In this document: positions 37,359 through 45,816 of the stretch, piece by piece
How positions within the stretch are numbered: position 1 is the first letter of the stretch
Layout of the letters: every line of letters begins with the position of its first letter
NCBI RefSeq assembly: GCF_030815985.1
Contig: NZ_JAUSXM010000001.1
Span: 496,001 to 560,000 of the forward strand
Source of the DNA: Paenibacillus sp. W2I17
Lineage (GTDB): Bacteria > Bacillota > Bacilli > Paenibacillales > Paenibacillaceae
Direction of reading: 5' to 3'
Length of the DNA: 64,000 nucleotides
The notes under the pieces: model-generated
What the model was told of the DNA's origin: nothing
Seen by the model: only the letters and a program-made list of their open reading frames with translations
Databases searched by the model: none
Position numbers and translations under genes: made by a program

Positions 37359-37770
37359 TATAAAAAAAATGAGTCACTTGTTTAAATTGGAATACATATA
37401 ACATTAATATAACATGATTAATTGGTATTTATGTATAATATACATATGACCAAGTATTAAACAGTAAAAAAGTGTAAAATTTTTGAGGTTTTAACGTTGT
37501 GAAGCCCTAAAACGAGTCTGATATTCGGAATTGAGAACGATTTATAGCAAAATATGTTGGATTTTATGACAAATTATCTGACATTCACTTAACGTTTCGA
37601 CCTTTTATTTCTTTAACACACACCAGATTTCGCAGTTCAAAACCACATTTAACACCAAAATAAGGGTATTGACCATGGGTAGACTTGAAAGATATGATGT
37701 ATAAAATACAAATAATTATGCGGATAATCCATTTAATATTCAGCACAGTAAATGCTACTATAATTGAAAT
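37359..37770. other. AT-rich intergenic region upstream of gltD
   Basis: No gene is convincing here; a minus-strand open frame through it looks like chance. The inverted repeat ATGTAT-AAT-ATACAT lies at 37431-37445. Two overlapping GlnR/TnrA-like sites lie at 37555-37583 and are listed separately. Confidence 0.5.
37555..37583. promoter_or_regulatory. Two overlapping GlnR/TnrA-like sites
   Basis: The GlnR/TnrA consensus is TGTNA-N7-TNACA. Bases 37555-37571 match it with one mismatch at position 5, and bases 37567-37583 match it with one mismatch at position 3. They share TGACA. They lie about 210-240 nt upstream of the proposed gltD promoter, so a regulatory role is possible but unproven. Confidence 0.35.
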
Positions 37771-37797
37771 ATCTTCGAGAAGATTTTGTGATACAAT
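37771..37797 (+). promoter_or_regulatory. Extended -10 promoter of gltD with inverted repeat
   Basis: TGA followed by TACAAT (37789-37797) forms an extended -10 element. The interrupted inverted repeat ATCTTC-GA-GAAGAT (37771-37784) covers the -35 position, a usual place for an operator or activator site. Confidence 0.5.
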
Positions 37798-37887
37798 AGA
37801 CAAAAACTCAAGTAATGAGTAATCCATTTCATATAGAACCATGCACATGAAGGGATTAAGACAAGAACGGATGGGGGAAAACGTAAG

Positions 37888-39375
37888 ATGTCTACACCTA
37901 CTGGATTTATGGAATACAAACGTCAACTGCCAGCAGATCGTGAGCCAGCGGAGCGGATCAAGGATTGGGAAGAGTTTCATAAACACATGGCTGAAGAAGA
38001 GCTCAGAACACAAGGTGCACGATGCATGGATTGTGGTACCCCGTATTGCCATACAGGTATAGATATGATTGGCGGCACGTCAGGTTGCCCCGTGCATAAC
38101 CTGATTCCGGAATGGAATAATCTTGTATATCGCGGACTGTGGAGAGAAGCACTAGAGCGCCTTCACAAAACGAATAATTTCCCGGAGTTTACAGGTCGCG
38201 TCTGTCCAGCTCCTTGCGAAGGATCATGTACAGTTGGCTTAATTGGTCAGCCTGTAACCATCAAAACGATTGAAGAAGCAATTATTGAAAAAGGTTTCGA
38301 AGAAGGATGGGTTGTTCCCCAACCTCCTGAAAAACGTACGGGTAAACGTGTAGCTGTTGTAGGTTCAGGTCCAGCGGGATTAGCTACTGCGGCTCAGTTG
38401 AATAAAGCAGGACACTCGGTAACGGTATATGAGCGTTCGGACCGTGTCGGCGGATTGCTGATGTACGGTATCCCAACGATGAAATTGGATAAAAACGTAG
38501 TTCAACGTCGTGTTGATCTGCTCGAAGCAGAAGGCATTCAATTCATTACGAACACCGAGATTGGTAAAGATATCGCAGCACAACAACTAGTGGATGAATA
38601 TGACGCTGTTGTATTGTGCGGTGGTGCAACGAAGCCGCGTGAATTCAATATTGAAGGCAGCGACTTGAAAGGCGTTCATTACGCGATGGATTTCCTGAAT
38701 GGCAGTATTAAGAGTTATCTGGACTCCAACCTGGAAGATGGTCAATATCTGTCCGCTAAAGATAAAGATATTATCGTCATTGGTGGCGGTGATACAGGAT
38801 CTGACTGTGTAGCTACATCGCTGCGTCATGGTTGTCGTACGATCACTCAATTCGGTACGCATACACAAGCGCCTATGGAGCGTGATCGCATTAACAATCC
38901 TTGGCCGCAATTCCCGAACGTATACACACTTGATTATGCGCAAGAGGAAGCCAAAGCGTTGTTTGGTCAAGATCCGCGTGAGTTCTCCATCATGACAACA
39001 AAATTTGTTGGAGACGATGAGGGGAACCTCAAAGAATTGCATACAGTACAGATCGAGCGTATTGTGGATGAGACTGGTCGCAAGATTTATCAGCCGATTC
39101 CAGGTACGGAGCGTGTATTCCCGGCTCAGATGGCCATGATTGCCATTGGTTTTGATGGACCGGAACAAACGTTGGTAGAGCAACTGGGACTTGCAACAGA
39201 TCGTCGCACAAACGTTAAGGCACGTTATGGCAAATACAACACCAATGTGGATAAAGTATTTGCAGCAGGAGACATGCGTCGTGGTCAAAGCTTGGTTGTA
39301 TGGGCAATTAATGAAGGCCGTGAGGCTGCTCGTGAAGTGGACAAATACTTGATGGGTGCTTCGGTTCTGGTGTAA
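37888..39375 (+). CDS. gltD: Glutamate synthase small subunit (GltD-like)
   Basis: This NADPH-dependent flavoprotein feeds electrons to the large GltB subunit for glutamate formation from glutamine and oxoglutarate. Cysteine motifs CMDCGTPYC, GCPVHN and CPAPCEGSC near the N-terminus hold the two 4Fe-4S clusters. The FAD fold is VAVVGSGPAGLATAAQL and the NADPH fold is IIVIGGGDTGSDC. The 495-aa length is normal. No gltB is adjacent, so the large subunit must lie elsewhere, or this copy serves another partner. Confidence 0.93.
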   Translation: MSTPTGFMEYKRQLPADREPAERIKDWEEFHKHMAEEELRTQGARCMDCGTPYCHTGIDMIGGTSGCPVHNLIPEWNNLVYRGLWREALERLHKTNNFPEFTGRVCPAPCEGSCTVGLIGQPVTIKTIEEAIIEKGFEEGWVVPQPPEKRTGKRVAVVGSGPAGLATAAQLNKAGHSVTVYERSDRVGGLLMYGIPTMKLDKNVVQRRVDLLEAEGIQFITNTEIGKDIAAQQLVDEYDAVVLCGGATKPREFNIEGSDLKGVHYAMDFLNGSIKSYLDSNLEDGQYLSAKDKDIIVIGGGDTGSDCVATSLRHGCRTITQFGTHTQAPMERDRINNPWPQFPNVYTLDYAQEEAKALFGQDPREFSIMTTKFVGDDEGNLKELHTVQIERIVDETGRKIYQPIPGTERVFPAQMAMIAIGFDGPEQTLVEQLGLATDRRTNVKARYGKYNTNVDKVFAAGDMRRGQSLVVWAINEGREAAREVDKYLMGASVLV

Positions 39376-39398
39376 AAGTATAGAACAAGATATCAATG

Positions 39399-39427
39399 AC
39401 AACCTTCGCGATCAGCGAGGGTTGTTT
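39399..39427 (+). terminator. Terminator after gltD
   Basis: ACAACCTTCGC pairs with GCGAGGGTTGT with one wobble around a 5-nt loop, and TTT follows. Confidence 0.75.
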
Positions 39428-39492
39428 GCTGTTATTTTAACCAATTTGACTACATATTTCATGTAAGTGTGAGCAATATCATTGCTTTTTAA

Positions 39493-39529
39493 GTGATAAA
39501 GATTTATTATTATATTATAATGATTATAA
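39493..39529 (+). promoter_or_regulatory. fur promoter overlapped by a perfect PerR box
   Basis: TTATAATGATTATAA at 39515-39529 matches the 15-bp Bacillus PerR-box consensus (TTATAATNATTATAA) at every fixed position. It covers the -10 hexamer TATAAT (39516-39521); a weak -35, GTGATA, lies 17 nt upstream. In Bacillus subtilis fur is a PerR target, so peroxide control of fur is predicted. Fur-type autoregulation through the same 7-1-7 site is the alternative. Confidence 0.75.
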
Positions 39530-39606
39530 ATAAGGATTACCTGAAACCATGAATCCCTACGATAAAAGTAAATTTCAATGAATATAAATCGGAGGTGCGA
39601 CCTGCT

Positions 39607-40098
39607 ATGGCAAGTAACCGGGACAAGTCCATTTCAGAACAGATCTTTCACATTAAAAATCAATTGGTTGAAAAAGGATATAAGTTAACACAACAACGGG
39701 AAGTTACTGTACGTGTATTGCTTGAACATGAAAAGGATCATTTTAGCGCAGAGGAAGTATTTCTCCTGGTTAAGGAGCAGTTCCCTGAGATTGGATTGGC
39801 TACCGTATACCGCACTCTCGAACTGTTGAGTGACCTTCAGGTCGTTGAAAAGATTAACTTTGGTGACGGGGCTGCGCGCTTTGATCTGCGAAGTACAGAC
39901 GGTTCCCATCACCACCATCATTTGATCTGTACAGAATGTGGTAAAGTGGAAGAGATTATGGAAGATGGTCTGCTTCGTTTGGAACAACAAATCGAGCGTC
40001 AGTATGGCTTTGCTGTTACGGATCATCGTCTGGATTTCCAGGGTGTATGCAAAGAGTGCAGACAAAAACATGTATTAAAGGAACAGGCAGCAGGATAA
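39607..40098 (+). CDS. fur: Ferric uptake regulator Fur
   Basis: Fur represses iron-uptake genes when loaded with iron. The DNA-binding part has YKLTQQREVTVRVLLEHEKDH and PEIGLATVYRTLELL. The metal region has the histidine cluster HHHHH, and two zinc CxxC pairs are in CTEC and CKEC. The phrase VEKINFGDGAARFDLR matches Bacillus Fur rather than PerR or Zur. The ATG at 39607 follows a GGAGGTG site by 9 nt; the frame upstream of it is open by chance. Confidence 0.9.
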   Translation: MASNRDKSISEQIFHIKNQLVEKGYKLTQQREVTVRVLLEHEKDHFSAEEVFLLVKEQFPEIGLATVYRTLELLSDLQVVEKINFGDGAARFDLRSTDGSHHHHHLICTECGKVEEIMEDGLLRLEQQIERQYGFAVTDHRLDFQGVCKECRQKHVLKEQAAG

Positions 40099-40156
40099 TT
40101 CATTTCGGGAAGGTGCTCCCGAATCCAAAATCTGATATAATGAGTTTCAGAAGCAA

Positions 40157-40186
40157 GGGGCTTCCGTCGGCGGAATGCCCCTTTTT
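40157..40186 (+). terminator. Terminator after fur
   Basis: GGGGC and CCG pair with CGG and GCCCC, separated by small internal loops, and five T follow. Confidence 0.85.
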
Positions 40187-40223
40187 GCCGTCATGCGGAC
40201 GGTGAAGGAGGAGAGATGGACGG

Positions 40224-42563
40224 ATGAAGACACTGGTTATAGCGGAAAAACCCGACATGGGTCGAACCATTGCCGCCGTCATAGAACCAAAGGCCAAGAA
40301 CAATCGCACGTATCTGGAAGGTGAACATTACATCATCACTTGGGCGATTGGGCATTTGCTTGGACTGGCCGAACCGGATGCCTATGATACAAAGTACAAA
40401 CGCTGGAATATAGCGGACCTGCCGATCATACCCGATCAGTTCAAGATTGTACCCAATCCGAGAACAAAAGATCAGCTCAAAATGATTGGAGAACTGGCAA
40501 AACGGGCTTCAGCGATCGTTAATGCTTGCGATGCAGGGAGAGAAGGTCAGTACATCTTCGCCCTCATACAACAGCAATTGAAGCTGCGTCAGCCTGTAAA
40601 GCGTTTATGGATATCGGATTTGACGGCAGAGAGCATTAGACGTGGTTTTGATGGTCTGAAGGATGCCTCGGAATTTGAAAATTTGACCCATGCTGCTCGC
40701 GCAAGAAGTGAAGCCGATTGGCTGATCGGCATGAATGCCTCACGAGCGTTTACAACCCGCCATAATGCATTGTTGTCTGTAGGCCGTGTTCAGACGCCGG
40801 TACTCGCGCTAATCTACGATCGGGAAATAGAGATTGAAGCGTTCCAATCACAGACCTTTTATGAAGTAGCCGCCTGGTTTCGGCAGGAAGGTGTCGAGTA
40901 CCGGGGACTGCGTCAGGGAGATAAGTTGACCGATGCGGAGGCAGCAGAGACCATTGCAGCCAGTGTGAAGGGCAAGACAGGGCAGATTACCAAATACGAA
41001 GCAAAGCAGACGAAGGAGTATCCGTATCGTTTGTATGATCTGACCCTTTTACAGCGTGAAGCCAATGCCAAGTTCGGATATGGTGCCAAAAAAACACTGG
41101 ATATCGCACAGGCCTTGTATGAAAAACACAAGGTGATTTCGTATCCGCGGACAAACTCCAACTATGTTACAGAACAGAATATTGAAGGTATGCACAAAAC
41201 ACTAAACCTGCTTAAAAATGGTACCTATAGTGAGCTTGCGCAAGGGGCCAAGCCAGAGCTTGTTCATAAGAATAATAAAGGGGTATGTAATCCGAGCAGG
41301 GTTGAAGATCACCATGCAATTTTGCCTACATTAAAGCGACCAGGTACCTTATCCAAGGACGAACAGAACATCTATGATTTGATTGTCAGACGTTTCTTGT
41401 CTCACTTTTATCCTCCGGCGGAGTATAAGCAACATACCGTGCTCACCGAAGTGGAGAAACATCAGTTTAAGACATCTGTCAAAGAGCTGTTGTCCCTCGG
41501 ATGGAAAGTGGTTCTCGGTTCTGGAGATCAGGAACAGGGCGGTGCAGGCAAGAAAAAGACCAAGAAAAACAACAATGAGGAAGAGGAAGCTGAAGAGTGG
41601 ACGGACAAGGCTTTTGCTGTACAACCCGAATTGCCTGTTCAATGTACGAAGAGTGAGTTCAAGGAGAAGGCGACCCAGCCTCCCAAAAGTTATACCGAGG
41701 GAACATTGCTGAAAGCGATGGAGAGTGCAGGCAAGCAGATCGAGAATGAAGAGCTGCGAGATGCGATGAAAGATAGTGGTCTGGGTACTCCGGCTACACG
41801 TGCGGCTACAATTGAACGCCTCAAAAACGTGGGTTACATTACACTGCAAGGGAAGAAAATGCAGTTAACGCTCAAAGGCAGAACAGCTATTGAGTTGATT
41901 CGCCGTGCGGGTGTAGATCTGTTAACTTCACCTGAGATGACCGGGCAATGGGAAAGAAGATTATATCAGATTTCCAAAGGTGAGGCGGGTCAGGACAAGT
42001 TCATGGAGAACGTTAAGAAATTCACCTTGTCCATCATTGAGAAAGTGCGTGTACAAGCCCCGGCACCAGCAGATGCTTTTGGGGAAGATTCGCGTGGAGG
42101 TAGGGGAAAAGGCAAGGGAGCAAGAACCCAGGCCGGCAATACAAGGACACCTGCCAAGACAGCTAGTAGCGGTTCAACTGTAAAAACGTCCCGTCAGACT
42201 TCGACATCTTCATCGAGAGCCGGCAGTGGGAAAAGTGCGGCCACCAAGGCGCCGTCTTCTAGTGCGAGTCCATCCGGAGTAAGAGAGTTACTGGCACCTT
42301 GTCCTTCTCCCGGCTGCACGGGTCAGATTATAGAGGGCAAGAAGGGTTATGGATGCTCACGTTTCAAGGAAGGCTGCTCGTTTGTAGTTTGGAAAGAGTA
42401 TGCGGGAAAAAAAATCACCAGTACGATGTTAAAATCGCTGATTGAGAAGGGCAGTACACAAGTACTGTCTTTCAAAAGGAAAGACGGAAGTACGGTGAAA
42501 GCACGTATTATTTTGCAGGACGTGGTAACAGGCAAGTTATCTGGTGAGAAGCAGGATGCGTGA
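40224..42563 (+). CDS. topB: DNA topoisomerase III
   Basis: TopB is a type IA topoisomerase that resolves intermediates of replication and recombination. The Toprim domain holds IAEKPDMGR at the N-terminus and DAGREG near residues 103-108. The catalytic tyrosine 307 is in SYPRTNSNYVT. An acidic/basic insertion (KKKTKKNNNEEEEAEE) lies near residue 440. A Ser/Thr/Ala/Gly-rich linker of about 75 residues separates the core from a C-terminal zinc-finger-like domain (CPSPGCTGQI and the GYGCSRF stretch). The 779-aa length is at the long end for the family because of this tail. Confidence 0.94.
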   Translation: MKTLVIAEKPDMGRTIAAVIEPKAKNNRTYLEGEHYIITWAIGHLLGLAEPDAYDTKYKRWNIADLPIIPDQFKIVPNPRTKDQLKMIGELAKRASAIVNACDAGREGQYIFALIQQQLKLRQPVKRLWISDLTAESIRRGFDGLKDASEFENLTHAARARSEADWLIGMNASRAFTTRHNALLSVGRVQTPVLALIYDREIEIEAFQSQTFYEVAAWFRQEGVEYRGLRQGDKLTDAEAAETIAASVKGKTGQITKYEAKQTKEYPYRLYDLTLLQREANAKFGYGAKKTLDIAQALYEKHKVISYPRTNSNYVTEQNIEGMHKTLNLLKNGTYSELAQGAKPELVHKNNKGVCNPSRVEDHHAILPTLKRPGTLSKDEQNIYDLIVRRFLSHFYPPAEYKQHTVLTEVEKHQFKTSVKELLSLGWKVVLGSGDQEQGGAGKKKTKKNNNEEEEAEEWTDKAFAVQPELPVQCTKSEFKEKATQPPKSYTEGTLLKAMESAGKQIENEELRDAMKDSGLGTPATRAATIERLKNVGYITLQGKKMQLTLKGRTAIELIRRAGVDLLTSPEMTGQWERRLYQISKGEAGQDKFMENVKKFTLSIIEKVRVQAPAPADAFGEDSRGGRGKGKGARTQAGNTRTPAKTASSGSTVKTSRQTSTSSSRAGSGKSAATKAPSSSASPSGVRELLAPCPSPGCTGQIIEGKKGYGCSRFKEGCSFVVWKEYAGKKITSTMLKSLIEKGSTQVLSFKRKDGSTVKARIILQDVVTGKLSGEKQDA

Positions 42564-42565
42564 TC

Positions 42566-42585
42566 TATGTTAACATGTTAACATA
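42566..42585. repeat. 20-bp perfect palindrome after topB
   Basis: TATGTTAACATGTTAACATA is self-complementary over its full length and consists of two tandem copies of the palindromic octamer TGTTAACA. It starts 3 nt after the topB stop and ends just before the shared terminator. Confidence 0.8.
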
Positions 42586-42589
42586 AAGC

Positions 42590-42617
42590 AAAAGGACCCT
42601 TAACCAAGGGTCCTTTT
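42590..42617. terminator. Bidirectional terminator between topB and the HAD gene
   Basis: AAAAGGACCCTT pairs perfectly with AAGGGTCCTTTT over a 4-nt loop. A and T runs on the two sides let it serve both convergent genes. Confidence 0.9.
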
Positions 42618-43364
42618 TTGTTGCTGCTGTTGTATATTTTCGTGTATGACTTTTGGTACCTCTTCCAGTGCAGTGATGGTATACATCGATGTTTCCGGAT
42701 TAGGTTGAAGTTCTACGATGTTGTATTGCCATTCATTCGGTTGTTTGATATATATGCTGTGAATTCCGGCTTTTACAGCCGGCATAATATCTGTTCGCAG
42801 TGAGTTACCGATCATCCATGTTGCACGACGATCAAACGGACCGTTAGACAGAATGCCTTCCAGTGCCTCGACGTTTTTGTGTTGTCGGATATAGATCCGA
42901 TCATCAAAATAAGCCGAGAGTTTCATCTGATCAATCTTGCGCTGCTGAATCACGGTTTCGCCGCCGGTATATAAGTAGAGGGAATGTCCAGCACCTTTGA
43001 GGTTCTCAAGCGTTTCAACCATATGAGGGTAGGGTTCAACCTCCTGATCGTACACACTCATGCCCAACTTGCTCAGATAGGACTCTTCTCTGGGAGAAGT
43101 TAATCTGTTGAACTTTCCGGAGAAGTAACGATAGGTATCAATCAGGGATTGCGGGAAATGATGACTTGCAAAACCAAGCTTGTTCACTCCGGTTACATCG
43201 ATCTCCAGCTGTTTTTCCCGAATCTCTTGTGTTGTCAGAGAATGTCCATCAAACCACTCTTGCATATTCTCAAAGAATTCTCCCAAAATCAGGTTGAAGT
43301 ACTTGTTGCAATATACGAGTGTATCATCAAGGTCAAACAAAATATGTTGTTTCATTATTTTCAT
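42600..43364 (-). CDS. HAD-family hydrolase
   Basis: This is a cytoplasmic phosphatase-like protein of 254 aa. Motif I is LFDLDDTLVY, motif II is LYTGGE, and motif IV is MIGNSLRTDI. The substrate is unknown. The C-terminus is odd. It ends in a glutamine run, and the last codons and the stop are read from the shared terminator hairpin, so the tail was probably gained by drift of the stop codon. The ATG at 43364 has AAGGAGTGAG upstream. It follows the ArsR-like gene by 49 nt and probably shares its transcript. Confidence 0.85.
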   Translation of the reverse strand: MKIMKQHILFDLDDTLVYCNKYFNLILGEFFENMQEWFDGHSLTTQEIREKQLEIDVTGVNKLGFASHHFPQSLIDTYRYFSGKFNRLTSPREESYLSKLGMSVYDQEVEPYPHMVETLENLKGAGHSLYLYTGGETVIQQRKIDQMKLSAYFDDRIYIRQHKNVEALEGILSNGPFDRRATWMIGNSLRTDIMPAVKAGIHSIYIKQPNEWQYNIVELQPNPETSMYTITALEEVPKVIHENIQQQQQKRTLG

Positions 43365-43413
43365 GATCTAACTCACTCCTTGTAGCCAGTAACTCCACAA
43401 TGGTTCAACTAAA

Positions 43414-44334
43414 TTAAATGCGAATGTAGGATTCCAGGAACATATTCAATTCAGATACGCCATCCGGCCGAATACTGTATTTCTCTTTGCGGTTACTTCC
43501 GAGCAGATGGGTCCGTAGCAGACCTGCGATGCGCAGCGCCATCACCTGGTCTTTGACCGTGTCTTCGTCTTTACCCAATTCTTCACACATCTCAGCGAGG
43601 GATTTGGGTTCATCCGATACGTAACGAAGCAGGCGAAGTCTTTCGGGATCAGCCAGTGCATGGGTAAAACGTAAAAGGCATGTTGGCGGCTGGTCTTCGT
43701 TCTCTTCAGGTGCATCTACGGGATACTGCATAATCATCATCCCCTCATAGAAGCAGTACATATTAATAGGGCGATTGTGCACCGTTGGAAACAGAATAAC
43801 TTCGTTCAATCCAGGCATCGGTTCAACAAGAACGCCTGCCGTAGCATATTCAATAAGCAGTTCAGGGCCCATTTTATCAAGCAAAATGCGTTTTTCTTCG
43901 GCATCTTCTTCCAGCCACACACGCTGATCTTCGCTCATATTCTGACAGTAGTGTTCATCCCATAGTCGCAATAATGGGACATAACTGTTCCGAATGCGCG
44001 TAGATTCTTCTATTGTAAGAGCGGGCAGAAGAGGAGACACACGTGCAAACAGGTCTTCCGCTGTCATTCCGGCAAGCATGTCCAGAAATTCACGATTTTC
44101 CTTCGTATCATTTTGATACGCAGCCCATGCAAACAGGACATCAAAATCATCAAAAGGCCAAGTGGCAGCAGGTGCGAGCGCAGCTCGTACATTGGAACTT
44201 AGTTTGCCTTCCACTTCCAGAATCCATTCAGGACCTATATCCAGATGCTGAATCCATTTTTTCGTAACATAAACCAGAAAGCTGTTGAGCATTTCATATA
44301 TCGGTGAAACATCAATTTTAACATGATAAGCCAT
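43414..44334 (-). CDS. ArsR-like winged-helix transcription regulator with long N-terminal domain
   Basis: The last 90 residues form an ArsR-type winged helix (LLRFTHALADPERLRLLRYV, SLAEMCEELGKDEDTVKDQV, LLRTHLLGSNRKEKY). The first 200 residues are an uncharacterised acidic domain, so at 306 aa it is far longer than simple metal-sensing ArsR proteins, and no metal-site cysteines are visible. The ATG at 44334 has GGGAGGA upstream. It is divergent from the MFS transporter gene, which it may control. Confidence 0.75.
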   Translation of the reverse strand: MAYHVKIDVSPIYEMLNSFLVYVTKKWIQHLDIGPEWILEVEGKLSSNVRAALAPAATWPFDDFDVLFAWAAYQNDTKENREFLDMLAGMTAEDLFARVSPLLPALTIEESTRIRNSYVPLLRLWDEHYCQNMSEDQRVWLEEDAEEKRILLDKMGPELLIEYATAGVLVEPMPGLNEVILFPTVHNRPINMYCFYEGMMIMQYPVDAPEENEDQPPTCLLRFTHALADPERLRLLRYVSDEPKSLAEMCEELGKDEDTVKDQVMALRIAGLLRTHLLGSNRKEKYSIRPDGVSELNMFLESYIRI

Positions 44335-44395
44335 ATTGTTGCAGAATCCTCCCGTCACATCTAAGTGTACGCAGCGACTTAAGTACTATTATGGC

Positions 44396-44448
44396 TTGTT
44401 TTGCAGGGCGTTGTCCACTATAATGTTCAAGTCCGGGGCAAAGCCCCG
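44396..44448 (+). promoter_or_regulatory. Promoter and leader hairpin of the MFS gene
   Basis: TTGTTT (44396-44401) and a perfect TATAAT (44419-44424) are separated by 17 nt. The leader then carries the hairpin CGGGGC-AAA-GCCCCG at 44434-44448. A weaker hairpin followed by TTTTT lies near 44488-44515, before the ribosome site. Confidence 0.6.
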
Positions 44449-44542
44449 ATCTTTGAATAGCAGTTTAAAACCATATGTATAACATACAAAAGTCGTCAGC
44501 GATGGCGATTTTTCTTTGTGTGCTCGCAGGAGGAATGAATTC

Positions 44543-45733
44543 GTGTCATCGATTACTCGTCCCAAACTATCACACTCGACAGCCAACTATCTCATTTTGA
44601 TTACGGTTATTGTGGTGGCGGGAATAAGTCAGGGGCTTTTGCTGCCTGTGCTTTCGATTTTTTTGGAGCAAAAAGGGGTTTCACCAGGTTTAAACGGATT
44701 AAACGCCGCCGCGTTGTACATTGGCTCTTTTGCCATGACTCTAGTTGCGGAACGACTATTAGGAGCACTCGGGTTCAAAAAACTGATTGGGGGTGGCCTG
44801 ATATTGGTCATGGTCCCATTAATATTATTTCCGTATTTACCAGATATTAAAATATGGTTCATCTTGCGCCTGATCGTTGGAATAGGAGACAGCGCACTTC
44901 ATTATGCGGCCCAGCTCTGGGTACTGCTTGTCACTGCACCTGAAAAACGTGGACGCTACATATCACTCTATGGCATGTCCTACGGTCTGGGATTCAGTAT
45001 TGGTCCGCTGGGAATTAAGCTGCTTGGCTTCGGTGATGCTGTCCCTTTCTGGGTTTTGTTCATCTGTATAGCAGTAGTGCTTATACTGGTATTAATGAAG
45101 CTTCCGAATACGAAGCCGGAAAAAGCAGAGCATGGCCAGCTCCCTGAACGGCGCTTCCGTCGTAGTCTGGCATGGGCTTGGTACGCACTGTTACCTGCTC
45201 TTTTATACGGATATATGGAGGCTGGCATGAATAGTAACTTCCCCGTGTATGGCCTGCGTATTGGGTTCGACACCGATCAGATTTCGTCGTTGCTTCCCTT
45301 TATCGGGATTGGAGGTTTGTTCCTTCAATTGCCTCTCGGAATGTTGAGTGACCGATATGGGCGGAAGAAGATATTGATGTTTGCGGGTATCAGCGGGGGA
45401 ATCATCTTCATGCTGGTTCCAGTCGCGGGTACGCATTTCTGGTGGACGCTTGTATTGTTAACAATCGCAGGTGGCCTGGTCGGTTCCTTTTTCTCACTGG
45501 GCCTGGCCTATGCCGCAGACATTTTGCCTAAAGTGTTGCTGCCTGCAGCCAACGTTGTGGCATCCTTTCATTTCACGATTGGAAGTATTATTGGACCGAA
45601 TCTGGGTGGTCAGATGATCAACTGGATTTCACCCGGAAGCATGTTCACCTTGCTCGGAATCATGTACCTTCTTTTCGGCGTGGCAGGTATATTATTTCGT
45701 CGTAAACCTGAGTTCGAATCTGTGTTAAAATAG
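44543..45733 (+). CDS. MFS transporter (drug-efflux type)
   Basis: The 396-aa membrane protein has about twelve hydrophobic helices in two halves. The second-half loop motif GMLSDRYGRKKIL matches the MFS signature between helices. The substrate cannot be read from the sequence; sugar or drug efflux are both possible. The start is a GTG at 44543, 8 nt after AGGAGG. It is divergent from the ArsR-like gene. Confidence 0.88.
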   Translation: MSSITRPKLSHSTANYLILITVIVVAGISQGLLLPVLSIFLEQKGVSPGLNGLNAAALYIGSFAMTLVAERLLGALGFKKLIGGGLILVMVPLILFPYLPDIKIWFILRLIVGIGDSALHYAAQLWVLLVTAPEKRGRYISLYGMSYGLGFSIGPLGIKLLGFGDAVPFWVLFICIAVVLILVLMKLPNTKPEKAEHGQLPERRFRRSLAWAWYALLPALLYGYMEAGMNSNFPVYGLRIGFDTDQISSLLPFIGIGGLFLQLPLGMLSDRYGRKKILMFAGISGGIIFMLVPVAGTHFWWTLVLLTIAGGLVGSFFSLGLAYAADILPKVLLPAANVVASFHFTIGSIIGPNLGGQMINWISPGSMFTLLGIMYLLFGVAGILFRRKPEFESVLK

Positions 45734-45816
45734 AAGCTGGTGTTCGCATGGAAATTGATGTCCATTTCCGAGTACACTAGTGGTAGGGAAAAACATGGAC
45801 AAGAGGAGACATCGCG

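Noticed and set aside
37585..38052. A 155-codon minus-strand open frame upstream of and into gltD
   Set aside because: It overlaps the clear gltD start and its proposed promoter, has no ribosome site, and its hydrophobic stretch comes from AT-rich non-coding DNA.
38587..39402. A 271-codon minus-strand open frame opposite gltD
   Set aside because: It is a mirror of gltD, with unnatural composition and no ribosome site.
39515..39529. Reading the palindrome before fur as a classical Fur box
   Set aside because: A Fur box would be expected to read closer to TGATAATNATTATCA; this site lacks the G and C at the outer positions and instead matches the PerR consensus fully. Fur binding cannot be excluded.
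44389..44586. A 65-codon minus-strand open frame between the ArsR-like and MFS genes
   Set aside because: It covers the MFS promoter and start region and has no ribosome site or recognisable product.
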